From Aureococcus anophagefferens (taxonomy: Eukaryota; Sar; Pelagophyceae; Pelagomonadales; Pelagomonadaceae), in the NCBI RefSeq assembly GCF_000186865.1, contig NW_008705568.1:583513-647512 (forward strand): 64,000 nt of DNA, written 5' to 3'. The first letter of the stretch is position 1. Each line of letters starts with the position of its first letter. The notes beneath the pieces are model-generated. The model was not told where the DNA came from. It did not search any database and saw nothing but the letters and a program-made list of their open reading frames with translations. Made by a program: the position numbers and the translations under genes. Shown here piece after piece: positions 1-9,052 of this stretch.

Positions 1-1499
1 TCCCGGCGTGTTCTGGAGCTTCAGCGCGTCCGTGGCGGCCTTGTAGGGCGCCGCGAGCACCTCCCGCACCGCGGACCGGAAGACGCCCTCGGCCGCGCTG
101 TCCGTCAGCCGCAGGTCGACCTTCATCTTGTCGAGCGACGGCCCGAGCGCCGCCGCCGCCGCGTCGTCGGCGCCGATGCCCGCCTCGACGGCGTCGCGCG
201 TCGCGGCGACGTAGAGCGGCACCGTGAGCGTCGCCGTCGCCTCGGCGGCCGCGTCCTTGGGCACGGCGAGGATCGTCGCCAGGGATTCCAAACGCGCGTC
301 GTCGGCGTCGGAGAGCGAGTTGCCGTTGGCCGCCAGGAGCTCGCCGACCTCGGCCGTGTAGCAGTCGAGGTGCATGTCCGACGCCGTCTGGTCGGTGATG
401 CCGAGCTTCGCACGCGCGCGCGCGAGCATGTCCGGGTTCACGGAGTCGAGCTTCTCCAGCGTGCCCGCGAGGGCCCGGTCGTAGAAGGGCGCGGCGATGG
501 CCGAGCAGCGGTCCTCGAGGTCCGCCTGCTCCAGCCCGAAGACGGCCCGGACCCGCCCGACCTCGTAGCCGTAGGCCTCGTCGCTCACGCTGTCGGCCGC
601 CGTGCCCGCGAAGGCGCGGTCCGAGAGGAAGAGGAGCTTGGACACGGTCTTGTGCTCCGCGGACTCGGGGTCTTTGAGGACCTCGTCGCCCGTCCACTGG
701 AGCTGGCCGTAGACCTCGACGGCGACGTCGTAGTGCGCGTTGCCGGCCGCCTCCGCGTCCAACCCGAGGATCTCGCGGAGGGCGACGAGATCGTTCATCT
801 CCGCCGTCTTGACGTCGGGCATGCGCATGACCTCGAGGAGGTACTTGGTGTAGATCTGGCAGAGCAGCGCGACCGAGTAGTCGCCGGGCAGGCCGTACTC
901 GCGGACGACGGCGTCGACCTCCGCGGACGTCACGGTGGTCCAGTCGCCGGCGACGGCGGCGTCCCGCAGGAGGCCCGCGATCTTCGCCTGCATGGCCTTG
1001 TAGCGGCCCTCGACGAGCGTCGGCGCGACGGCCAGGCGCGTCACGCTTCCGCCGACGAGCGCGCCGACGCCGGACACGACGAGCGACCCGGGCATGAGCA
1101 CGCCGGCGAGCGCCGCGCCGGCGACCGTCGCCGACTTGCTCGCGAGCTCGCCCACCGTCGGGCCCGTCTTCGCGAAGAGGTCCGCCGCGGCGCCGCAGTC
1201 GTCCGCGACCTTGCCGAACGCGTCGGAAGCGGCGGGCGCGCCCACCTGTGGACGCGAGAGGGTCTGCGGCGTGTCTCTCGGGGGCGCGGGGGGGACGTGG
1301 GGCCCTCCGGGGCTGGCGAAGGAGCGGCGCGCCGAACCGGCGAAGGAAACGTGGAAGGACGCTGTTTTCGCGCGAGCATCTGGGCCGTCTGGCGCCCGCT
1401 GCGCGCCGCGTGGCGCGGCAGGGTGTTGCCGCGCGGCAACAGGGAGAACACATCCACCACGAGGGTGAGAAGGAGAATCGAGGCCCGTCGGACGACCAT
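1..1499 (-). CDS. TIC110: TIC110-like plastid inner-envelope import protein (partial, C-terminus off the left edge)
   Basis: TIC110 is the helical scaffold of the plastid inner-envelope translocon. One frame stays open on the minus strand from about 1222 to the left edge. A hydrophobic Gly/Ala-rich stretch (about 1020-1140) is followed by helical repeats. The segments REYGLPGDYSVALLCQIYTKY, ALREILGLDAEAAGNAHYDV and KLLFLSDRAFAG line up in order with the plant TIC110 pattern (cell-type Tyr-Ser-Arg-Phe helix, Gly-Ile-Asp-Asp segment, Lys-Leu-Ile-Tyr segment). The likely ATG is at 1499 and opens a hydrophobic leader (RRASILLLTLVVD). The leader lies in another frame, so a short intron must end near the CACAG/GTGGGC acceptor at about 1219; I cannot fix its donor. 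The C-terminal half is missing. Family call rests on remembered alignment, not a search. Confidence 0.72.
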
Positions 1500-1765
1500 A
1501 CTTGGGCGAGGCTGAGCTACGAGCCGAGCTCGGCTGCAACCTCAATCAACCAAGGCGAAGCGCAGAGATATCCGCCCGAGTCCCCCAAACGGGCCGCGAA
1601 GCCGACGCCGTACGCGCCACGACGGTCGACTTCGTCGCCAGCTGCGGCGCCCTTGGAACCGGCGCTCCGGCGGCCCACGGCGACGCGGGCTCTGCGGTGC
1701 GCAAACCCCACGCTGGTCGCGCACGGAGAGATCGTTGCGCACCCCCTTGGAAAACCTCGACTCCC

Positions 1766-3070
1766 TTACGCGATGCTCCCCCCGAGCTTGTAGGCCGCGG
1801 CCTTCGTGACGTCCTTGTCGAGCTTCGCGTCGAAGGCGAGGGAGATCGTGGTGCCGGCCGCGACGGCGACGGGCGCGTCGGCGAGGAGCTGGAGGACCGT
1901 CTGCCAGTGGCTCTTCTGGGCCTCGCCGTTCGCGCCGCGGCTTTTCACCAAAGTCGCGGCGTCGTCGTCGAGGACGAGCGTGGGCCACATGGCCAGCCCG
2001 GAGAACTTGGCGGCGATGTCCGCGCTCGTCGCCGCGGCCGACGCCTTGGAGCCGTCCTCCTTGACCAGCAGCGACTGCAATTGCCGCTCGTTCGCGAACG
2101 CGTCGGCGTAGTTCGCCTCCGCGCGCTGCAGCGACGCGGCGTCGACATTAAAAGCGAGCTTCGTCGACACCGTCGCCGGCAGGGACGGCAGCGGCCCCGC
2201 GAAGTTCACGTCCTCGAGCAGCTGCGGCGGCGCGAGGAGCTGCAGCGCCTCGTCGCGGCAGTTGAAGCGGATCGGGTCCTTGCCGGCGATCTTGGACCAG
2301 TCGTAGGACGGCGGCGTCAGCAGGTTGTGCAGGGCGTAGCTCACGGGCGCCGCGTAGGTCTGGCAGCGCTGGGGGATGTAGGACCCCGGGTCGTCGGGGT
2401 TCTTGAGGTGCCTGGCCTTCGCGTCCTTCATCGTCGCGTACAGGCCCTCCTCCGACGCGATGGAGCCGCAGATCTCAAAGACGCACAAATCCACCTTCTG
2501 CGGGAGCTCGAGCTTCGTCGAGAAGCCCTCGATGACCTCGATCTGGCCCGGCGCGAGTGGGATGACGCCCTCGCCGTCGCGGCCGCTCGCGTTCGGCTTC
2601 TCGCACTTGGCGATGAACGCCTTGGCGCGCCGCGCGGCCTCCGGGTTCGCCTCCACCGCATAGACCTTTTTCGCGCCGTACTTGGCCGCGACGAGCGCCA
2701 GCACGCAGAAGGGGCCCGTGCCGAGGTCGAGGACGACGGCGTCGGGGCCGAGCGCCTTCAGGCGGTTCGCGATGGCCTTGGTGAACTTGGGCGTGCGCCG
2801 CGGGTCGTCGCGCATGGCCTTGTAGGCCTTCTCGTCGAACTCGATGAAGTCGATCTGCGACGGGAAGTCGCTGTCGAAGCCGTCCGTGGCGCTCCACTCG
2901 ATGGACTTGAGCGCGACGGCGGCGGCGGCGGCGGCGGGCAGCGGCGGCAGCTGCGGCACGATCGCCGCGCCGACGAGGCCCTGCACGGCGGCGCGGCGCT
3001 CGACCGGCTTCAGAGCGCACGCCGTCGCCAGCAGCAGCGCTGCTGACACGACAGCATTGCGACTCATCAT
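1766..3070 (-). CDS. PRMT-like SAM-dependent methyltransferase with N-terminal targeting peptide
   Basis: A 434-aa protein. After a hydrophobic leader (NAVVSAALLLATACALKP) and a second Ala/Pro-rich hydrophobic stretch comes a class I methyltransferase core. Motif I is VLDLGTGPFCVLALVAAKYG near residue 107, followed by YAVEAN, the acidic residue that binds the ribose of SAM, and then a long C-terminal barrel-like part. This layout resembles the protein arginine methyltransferase family. I do not see a clean PRMT double-E loop (nearest is VDLCVFEICGSIASEEGL), so the substrate is open. The leader suggests the secretory path or plastid. Two adjacent ATGs (3070, 3067) are possible, and an in-frame ATG at 3130 would add 20 residues. 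It lies tail-to-tail with nothing and head-to-tail with the GH51 gene upstream. Confidence 0.7.
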   Translation of the reverse strand: MMSRNAVVSAALLLATACALKPVERRAAVQGLVGAAIVPQLPPLPAAAAAAVALKSIEWSATDGFDSDFPSQIDFIEFDEKAYKAMRDDPRRTPKFTKAIANRLKALGPDAVVLDLGTGPFCVLALVAAKYGAKKVYAVEANPEAARRAKAFIAKCEKPNASGRDGEGVIPLAPGQIEVIEGFSTKLELPQKVDLCVFEICGSIASEEGLYATMKDAKARHLKNPDDPGSYIPQRCQTYAAPVSYALHNLLTPPSYDWSKIAGKDPIRFNCRDEALQLLAPPQLLEDVNFAGPLPSLPATVSTKLAFNVDAASLQRAEANYADAFANERQLQSLLVKEDGSKASAAATSADIAAKFSGLAMWPTLVLDDDAATLVKSRGANGEAQKSHWQTVLQLLADAPVAVAAGTTISLAFDAKLDKDVTKAAAYKLGGSIA

Positions 3071-3150
3071 CGTGGTGGCGGCGGCTTCAAGAGATGGCTT
3101 CAAGTTGAAATCCGAATCTATCCGATGCATGTTGAAGGGAAACGAGGAGT

Positions 3151-5172
3151 TTATTGCGTCTCCACGCTCACCTCAAACACCACCAGCGACAGCGGGGGCA
3201 TGTCGAAGCGCTCGAGCCGCGCGAAACCGTCGCCGACGACCGCGCATCCCACCTCGGCGGCGACCGGCGCGACGAAACTCGGCGCGTCCGGCCCGTTCCA
3301 GCCGCCGGCCTCGCGCGCGTACGCCTCGCCGGCCAGCGGCGACGCCAGCACGGTCGCCTTCGCGGCGCACGTCGCGGCCGACGCGTTGGCGAAGACCGGC
3401 GCCACGGGCCGCGTCGCGTTCAGCCCGTTCGCCACCCGCAGGAACAGCCCGCCGTTTGACGCGGCCGACGCGGCGACGGAGAGGTTCGCGGCGTCGCCGA
3501 CGGCGAGGCGCGTGCCGTGGTGCGACGCGTAGCTCAGGCGCATCGCGTGGTACGGCGGCTCGAGCAGGACTTGGTCCGGCAGCAGCACCGCGTGGCCCTC
3601 GCCGCAGCCGTCGTAGTGGGACCCGGCGGTCCAGAGCTGGGACGACGCCGCGGCGGCCACGCGCGTCCCCAGGGCCGCGAGCGCGTTGAAGGCCGCCGCG
3701 CGGTCTAGGGCCGCCCCGAAGCGCTCGCCGTCGCGGCACGCGTTCTGCTCGAAGACGACGAGACCAACTTTGCACCCCGCGGGCGCGAGCGCGTCCAGGG
3801 CGTCGGCGGCGTTCCGCGGGCCGTCGGACGCGAAGGACGGCGTCGAGTGGAAGTCGAAGAAGACGCGGTCGCAGGGGCCCGCCGCGTCCGCGAGTTCCCT
3901 CGCGAGGTCGCGCGCCGTCGCGTTTCGCGCGCAGCGCCGGTCCGGGCCCGTCAGGCCCTGGAACGTGCCGTAGACGTAGCGGAGCTCGTGGGGATAGCCC
4001 AACGCATTCGCGCGCGTCTCCATCGCGGCCACTTGGTCCGCGAAGCCGAAGCCCAGAAGCGACGAATTCCGCAGGAACGCCTCCGGGCAGAGCTCGTTGC
4101 CGATCTGCACGACGACCGTCTTCAGATCGTGGCTCGCGGCGACGGCCTCGACGAAGTCCGCCAACGCGTCGGGCGCCGTCCAGTGCGGCAGCGCCACCGC
4201 GCACGCGCCCAGGCCCGCGGCGTCGCACAAGTCCAGCGCCTCGAAGGCGCCCCAGCCCCGGCTCCAGCGCCGCAGCTTCGTCGGCTTGACGTTGGCGTGG
4301 TCCGCCGTGTAGGGCGGCCGCTCGGAGGCCGGGCCGGCGTAGAGGCGCCAGCCGTCGCCCGCGCTCCGCGGCGCCGTCGCCGTCTCGGTGAAGGTGCCGC
4401 CCCACCGCAGAAACGTCGCGCCGGAGTCGCGCAGGGCGTCGCCGGCGCCCTTGTGCACCGGCAAGCCCGCGAAGCGGCCCCAGGCGCCCGGCTGGAGGTA
4501 GACGAAGTCGACGTCGCACTCGCGGTCCGACGACAGCGTCAGCGCCCCCCCGCAGACCCGGCAGCCGTCGTTGCCCTCGGCCGTCTCGCCGCCGCAGTCC
4601 AGCGGCGGCGCGCCGACGGCCGCGCGGCCGCAGGTCGTGCCCGCCGTCGGTTTCAGCAACGCGTCGACGCGCGTCCAGTTGTCGCCGGACACCGTAAAGT
4701 CCTCCGTCGCGAGCGTCGCCGCGGTCGCCGGCCGCGTCGCCGCGCCCGTCGCCTGCACGTCGCCCCAGTCCTCGAGGGCCACCGTGAGCTCGCACGCGCC
4801 CCGGGCGAAGGCGTAGAACTCGTAGGGCTCGCCGGCCTCGAGCGCGAAGCCCTGGTGGTACAGGCCCCGGTTCGAGAGCCGCGCGCCAGGCTCGAGTCGC
4901 ACGGAGACGTTGCCGTTGAACGCGGCGCTGTCGTTGACCCACGTGGCGTCGCCGGACCAGCCCAGCGACCTGGCGCCGCCGAGGTCCGACAGGCTCTGCT
5001 CGAAGCTCTCGTCGTAGACCATCTGGCTGTAGACGCCGTAGATCTGGTGGTTCAAAGGCGAGAAGTGGTAGCCCTTGAGCAGGGGGCTGTTTGCGCTTCG
5101 GTCCGCGACGTCGACGACGACGGCCTCATAGGCGTAGGCCAAGGCGCCGAGGAGGGCTGCCCACATAGCCAT
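3151..5172 (-). CDS. Secreted GH51-like alpha-L-arabinofuranosidase
   Basis: A 673-aa protein predicted to cleave terminal alpha-L-arabinofuranosyl residues from polysaccharides or glycoproteins. It begins with a signal peptide (MWAALLGALAYAYEAVVVD). The first domain opens with PLNHQIYGVYSQMVYDESFE, the GH51 pattern in which a 'Phe-Gly-x-Phe' strand is followed by 'Asn-x-Ser-Phe-Glu'. A carbohydrate-binding-like beta segment follows (residues about 60-230), then the TIM barrel with FLRWGGTFTET. The GNE motif in VVQIGNELCPE (about residue 355) would be the acid/base Glu. VVFEQNACRDGE (about 470) would hold the nucleophile. Several N-glycosylation sequons fit an extracellular enzyme. The start at 5172 is the first ATG. 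It is divergent from the F-box-like gene, 95 bp away. Confidence 0.78.
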   Translation of the reverse strand: MAMWAALLGALAYAYEAVVVDVADRSANSPLLKGYHFSPLNHQIYGVYSQMVYDESFEQSLSDLGGARSLGWSGDATWVNDSAAFNGNVSVRLEPGARLSNRGLYHQGFALEAGEPYEFYAFARGACELTVALEDWGDVQATGAATRPATAATLATEDFTVSGDNWTRVDALLKPTAGTTCGRAAVGAPPLDCGGETAEGNDGCRVCGGALTLSSDRECDVDFVYLQPGAWGRFAGLPVHKGAGDALRDSGATFLRWGGTFTETATAPRSAGDGWRLYAGPASERPPYTADHANVKPTKLRRWSRGWGAFEALDLCDAAGLGACAVALPHWTAPDALADFVEAVAASHDLKTVVVQIGNELCPEAFLRNSSLLGFGFADQVAAMETRANALGYPHELRYVYGTFQGLTGPDRRCARNATARDLARELADAAGPCDRVFFDFHSTPSFASDGPRNAADALDALAPAGCKVGLVVFEQNACRDGERFGAALDRAAAFNALAALGTRVAAAASSQLWTAGSHYDGCGEGHAVLLPDQVLLEPPYHAMRLSYASHHGTRLAVGDAANLSVAASAASNGGLFLRVANGLNATRPVAPVFANASAATCAAKATVLASPLAGEAYAREAGGWNGPDAPSFVAPVAAEVGCAVVGDGFARLERFDMPPLSLVVFEVSVETQ

Positions 5173-5267
5173 CGACACGGCGTTTGATTGAGGCCATCAT
5201 GAATTCATATTTACCAGTAGACCTTCCCGGCCGGGCATCGTCCCAGCTCGTTTAAAATCGATTGCTC

Positions 5268-6134
5268 ATGGCCAGCCAAACACGCCGTCCTAAGACGCGA
5301 TCCGTCACCGCCGCGCTGCGGCCGTCACGCATGACTGCGCAGGCGTGGACCGTCGCCCTCGAATTCCTGCCTGCCGAGGCGGTTAGCCGCGCCAAACTCG
5401 TGTCGAAGGAGATGCGAAGCGCGGCGCGTCTTGTCCTCACGAAAGGTCGCTACCGGCCCGTGGCTCAGTGCCTCGAGCTGGTGAGCCGCCTGCGAGCCAT
5501 CCGTCGTGAGGACCGCCTCTACGAAGCTTGTCGCAAAGTCACCGACGCGGACGAGGCGAACATCGTCCGCGCGGCCTGGTTGCTGGAGCCGACGCTCGTC
5601 GCCGAAGAGGTCTTTCAGGGGGACCCACACCATTACAAGCGTTACATCCCAGAATGGGCCATGCGGATCTTCGAACCCTCCTTCGACGGCCTCGAGCGGA
5701 TCGTCGCGGCGATGGAGCACGTCGACCGGCACGAGGACTTCAGCGACCGAACCGAGCGGTTCTTCAAGGATCACTGGACGCGGTGGGTCCGTGAGGTCGG
5801 GAGCTACCCCGGGCCTGCCGATGAGCGCGGACACCGATGCATGATGTTCATAGAGGGTCACGGAGATAGAACCGACGCGCGCTTTTTCCGCGCGCTACGA
5901 CACTGGAGCGACCCGTATCGCGCGTACCGCGCTCTCTACGCCGCGAATGAACAGTACTTCTGGGAATCACCCCGCGAATTTGTGGAAGAGGCAGAGACGC
6001 TCACTGCCGACTGGGACGTCCTCAAGCGGCAAGAACTCCTTGGACGATTGCGACACACCGCTGTCCAGATCGAGCGTTGCTTAGAGGAAGAACGCGCAGA
6101 AATGGAAGCCGACGAGGGTTCGGGAGACTACTAG
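5268..6134 (+). CDS. F-box-like protein of unknown target
   Basis: A 288-aa protein without recognised catalytic motifs. Residues about 20-60 (AQAWTVALEFLPAEAV, then KLVSKEMRSAAR) have the spacing of an F-box: a hydrophobic helix, then a 'Leu-Pro' turn, then 'Ala-x-x-Val-Ser-Lys-x-x-Arg'. The rest is rich in aromatic and charged residues with helical character. If the F-box call is right it would link substrates to a Skp1-cullin ubiquitin ligase. The coding region is less GC-rich than its neighbours and ends 19 bp from the end of the convergent LRR/SPRY gene. The ATG at 5268 is the first in frame. It could equally be a lineage-specific family without ubiquitin function. Confidence 0.5.
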   Translation: MASQTRRPKTRSVTAALRPSRMTAQAWTVALEFLPAEAVSRAKLVSKEMRSAARLVLTKGRYRPVAQCLELVSRLRAIRREDRLYEACRKVTDADEANIVRAAWLLEPTLVAEEVFQGDPHHYKRYIPEWAMRIFEPSFDGLERIVAAMEHVDRHEDFSDRTERFFKDHWTRWVREVGSYPGPADERGHRCMMFIEGHGDRTDARFFRALRHWSDPYRAYRALYAANEQYFWESPREFVEEAETLTADWDVLKRQELLGRLRHTAVQIERCLEEERAEMEADEGSGDY

Positions 6135-6153
6135 TAACCCCTAAAGTACAACC

Positions 6154-8886
6154 TTACATGAGCACCTTCTGGCCGTTGATGTCGACGACGCGCGCGGAGC
6201 CCGACGCCATCAGCGCGCGCGCGTCCTGCTCGTCGTGGATGCGCTGCGAGTGCGCGATGGCCTCCTCGGCGCGGTCGCTCTTCTCGACCTCGAGTTTGAG
6301 CGCGTCGACGACGGCGGCGTCGGGCGTCGCGTGGGCGAAGGGCGCCGCGGCCCGGAAGCCCAGGACCGCGCCGCCCGACGCCGCGAAGAGGGGAAAGGCG
6401 CCGTCGCGCGCGATGGCGCCGCTCCGCGCGACGAGCCGCCAGGGCCCGTCGTTGACCGCGTAGCCCACGATGCCCGCGTCGAGCAGCGCCGCGAGGCGCA
6501 CCGTGTCGCCCTTCTTCGCGGACGGTGTCGCGGCCCACGCGTGCGGGTCGTCGTGCAAGGACGTCACGACCTCCGCGTCGCTCCGCTCGAAGGCGGGCCC
6601 CGCGAAGCCGACCTCGAAGGACTTGGGGTCGTCGGTGTGGAGCGCGACCTCGTAGTAGGCCACGCCGGACGTCGCGACGGCGCCGTCGGCGCCGAGCACG
6701 GAGCCGAGGAAGAAGCGGCGCCGGTCCGGCCGCGCCGCGTCCGCGCGGATCGAGATGCCCGGCTCGCCCCGCAGGCGCCGGAACACGGGGCCGCCGCCGG
6801 CCTGGGCGTCGACGGCGGCGCGCTCCGCCTCGACGGGGTCGCGGATGAGCACGTCGCACGACGCGAGCTTCATGAGCGTCGCGGGCGTCTCCGGGTCGAG
6901 CGCGTTCTGGAAGGCCCAGACGGCCTTGAGCTTCGTGCAGGCGCCAAAGTCGGGGCAGGGGCCCGTCAGCGCGTTGCGGTGGACCTTGAAGTCCTTGAGC
7001 GTCCTCGACCAATGTTCGGGGATGGCGCCGACGAAGCGGTTCGTGTGCGCGGAGAACTTCTCCAAATTCGACGCCCGCGAAAAGTCGGGCAGCTCGCCGC
7101 TCAGCTGGTTCGTGTGCACGGAGAAGCGCTTCAGGCGGGGCAGCGTGCCGAGCGCCGCGGGCAGCGCGCCCGCGAGCTCGTTCTCCTGCAGGTTGAGCCA
7201 CTCGAGGGACCGCAGTTCCCCGATGCCCGGCGGCACGTTCCCCGTCAGACCGAGGCCGCACAGATCCAGGACCCGGAGCCGCCGGCACGCCGGCGCCGTC
7301 GGCCCGAGCGTCGGGTCCGGCAGCGCGAGCGCCGCGAGCGACCAGCCCCGGAACGCGGGCTCGGCGCCCGTCGCGTCCGTCGCGCGGTAGAGGTTGCACT
7401 CGAGCAGCGCGCAGGGCTCCGTCGTCAGCAGCTTCGCGACGTCCCGGCGCTGGTCCTCGCTGACGATCGTGTGCTTGACGACGAGCTTCCGGATGATGCC
7501 GCGCCGCGCGCGCGCGAGCGCGTCGTCCGAGAGCACGCCGTCGTGCGTCGTCGTCGTCGCCTCCATGGCGCCGAGGATGCGCGCGCCCTCGTAGAGCACA
7601 TGCAGGTCCCCCTTGAGCTCGAAGAGGGACCGCACGTGGAGCTGGATCTCGACGACGAAGTCGTGGTCGCGGCCGAGCGCGAGGCGCCCGTTGACCATGA
7701 CGTCGCGGTTGCCCCCCGAGAGCTCCGGGTCCCAGGACCGCGTGATGCGATCCTTGACGCGGATGACCTCGAAGCGGTCCGCGCGGGCCTCCAGCAGCCA
7801 CGCGAGCGCGTCTCGGACCTCGACGAGGCGGTCGCAGAGGATCGTGCAGCGCACGTAGTCGGAGATCCGCGTGTAGTCGCCGCCGTAGTCGCACTGCGTC
7901 TTCTGGAGGCAGCGCCGGATGGACTTGACGGGCTGGGGGCTCGGCACGACCTCGACGTGCGCGTCCGGTAGCGACGCTCGCACCGCGCGGACGCAGTCGT
8001 CCGCGAGCCGCCGCAGCTCCGGCGCCGCGGCGACGGCGCGCGTCAGCAGGCGCATGAGCGTCGCCTGGGAGTTGACCTCCTCGGCGCAGGGCGGTTTTTG
8101 GTGGATCTCGGGCTTGGACCTCCGGAACGGTTTCACGAGAGCCTCGATGCCGCGGAGCGCGGCCTCGCCGCCGGGCGCGTTCGCCGCCCGCTCGTAGCGC
8201 GCGTCGAACTTCTCGACCGTGTGGAGCAGGAGCGGCACGAAGCGCTCGACGCCCGCGTCGCGCATCTCGTTGAACTGCTCGACGAGCGCCTGCTCCTGCT
8301 CCCGGCTCTCGCCCATGGCCTTGTCGAGCGACTTCTGCGCCTTGCGCAGGTCCATCTCCCGGAAAGTCCCCTTCCAATCGCGCAGCACGGTCTCCTCGCG
8401 CTGCTTGAGCTCCTTGAGCTGGTGGTGGAAGCGGTCGCCGTTGTTCCGGAGGAGCGTCACGGCCTGCTGCAAGGCCGTGACCTCGAGGACGTGGACGCCC
8501 AGGGGCACCTCGCCGCCGGAGTTCTGGTAGGCGTCGACGATCTTGACGGCGTTGCTCAGCGGGTCCTCGGTCTCCTCGGCTTTCGGCGCCGCGGCCGCGC
8601 CGACCCTGCGCGCGTCGGCCTCGCGCAGCGACGCGGACTTCTCCCGCTCCCGCGCGTCCGTCTCCCGCTGCCGCGCGTCCGTCTCGCGCTGGAGCACGGC
8701 GGCCTCGCGCCGGAGCACCGCGGCCTCGCGCTCCTCGAGGGCTCGCAGCCGCCGCTCGACGGCCGCGTCGTTTCGGAGCCGTACGGCAGCCGCGCCGGCG
8801 TCGCCGTCGTCCTCGACGGGCGCGACGCGCGACGACGACACGTGCAGCTCCGACGCCGTATTGCCGCGGAAGATGGTCACGGGCAT
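6154..8886 (-). CDS. Coiled-coil / RelA-SpoT-like / LRR / SPRY multidomain protein
   Basis: A 910-aa protein with four parts. Residues about 40-90 form a charged coiled coil with repeated RETDARQRETDAREREK. Residues about 300-430 resemble the nucleotidyltransferase fold of RelA/SpoT enzymes: DYTRISDYVRCTI (like D-x-x-G-x-R-I), VIRVKDRITRSW with GGNRDVMVN (like the IK-P-GY-S-x-H region), and VEIQLHVRSLFELK (like E-I-Q-I-R-T). Residues about 537-660 are plant-type leucine-rich repeats (LTGNVPPGIGELRSLEWLNL and following units). Residues about 700-845 form a SPRY/B30.2 domain (VAYYEVALHTDDPKSFEVGF, VGYAVNDGPWRLVA). Key RSH residues are replaced, so nucleotide synthesis is doubtful. I infer a sensor or scaffold role. 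A related core occurs in the gene at 53112-55698. Confidence 0.7.
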   Translation of the reverse strand: MPVTIFRGNTASELHVSSSRVAPVEDDGDAGAAAVRLRNDAAVERRLRALEEREAAVLRREAAVLQRETDARQRETDAREREKSASLREADARRVGAAAAPKAEETEDPLSNAVKIVDAYQNSGGEVPLGVHVLEVTALQQAVTLLRNNGDRFHHQLKELKQREETVLRDWKGTFREMDLRKAQKSLDKAMGESREQEQALVEQFNEMRDAGVERFVPLLLHTVEKFDARYERAANAPGGEAALRGIEALVKPFRRSKPEIHQKPPCAEEVNSQATLMRLLTRAVAAAPELRRLADDCVRAVRASLPDAHVEVVPSPQPVKSIRRCLQKTQCDYGGDYTRISDYVRCTILCDRLVEVRDALAWLLEARADRFEVIRVKDRITRSWDPELSGGNRDVMVNGRLALGRDHDFVVEIQLHVRSLFELKGDLHVLYEGARILGAMEATTTTHDGVLSDDALARARRGIIRKLVVKHTIVSEDQRRDVAKLLTTEPCALLECNLYRATDATGAEPAFRGWSLAALALPDPTLGPTAPACRRLRVLDLCGLGLTGNVPPGIGELRSLEWLNLQENELAGALPAALGTLPRLKRFSVHTNQLSGELPDFSRASNLEKFSAHTNRFVGAIPEHWSRTLKDFKVHRNALTGPCPDFGACTKLKAVWAFQNALDPETPATLMKLASCDVLIRDPVEAERAAVDAQAGGGPVFRRLRGEPGISIRADAARPDRRRFFLGSVLGADGAVATSGVAYYEVALHTDDPKSFEVGFAGPAFERSDAEVVTSLHDDPHAWAATPSAKKGDTVRLAALLDAGIVGYAVNDGPWRLVARSGAIARDGAFPLFAASGGAVLGFRAAAPFAHATPDAAVVDALKLEVEKSDRAEEAIAHSQRIHDEQDARALMASGSARVVDINGQKVLM

Positions 8887-9052
8887 GGTTGTCGTTTACA
8901 AGGTTGTGGCTTCCATCGTTTGGCAGCCCGTTGCCCGGTTCACAACGACTGCAAGGTCGGCCGGATCACGATGTTGAAGGCGGCGACGTCCAGACGCGTG
9001 AGTTTAGCAATTGATCAACGACCGGGAAACTTAGCAGCTCGACGGGGACGAA
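8887..9052. other. Short spacer upstream of the LRR/SPRY gene
   Basis: 166 bp between the start of the LRR/SPRY gene and the end of the oxidase gene. It is less GC-rich than the coding DNA. It must hold the promoter of the former and the 3' end of the latter; I see no specific motif. Confidence 0.4.

Noticed and set aside
123..1793. Plus-strand frames over the TIC110 region
   Set aside because: They are shadows; the minus-strand frame alone shows ordered TIC110-like segments.
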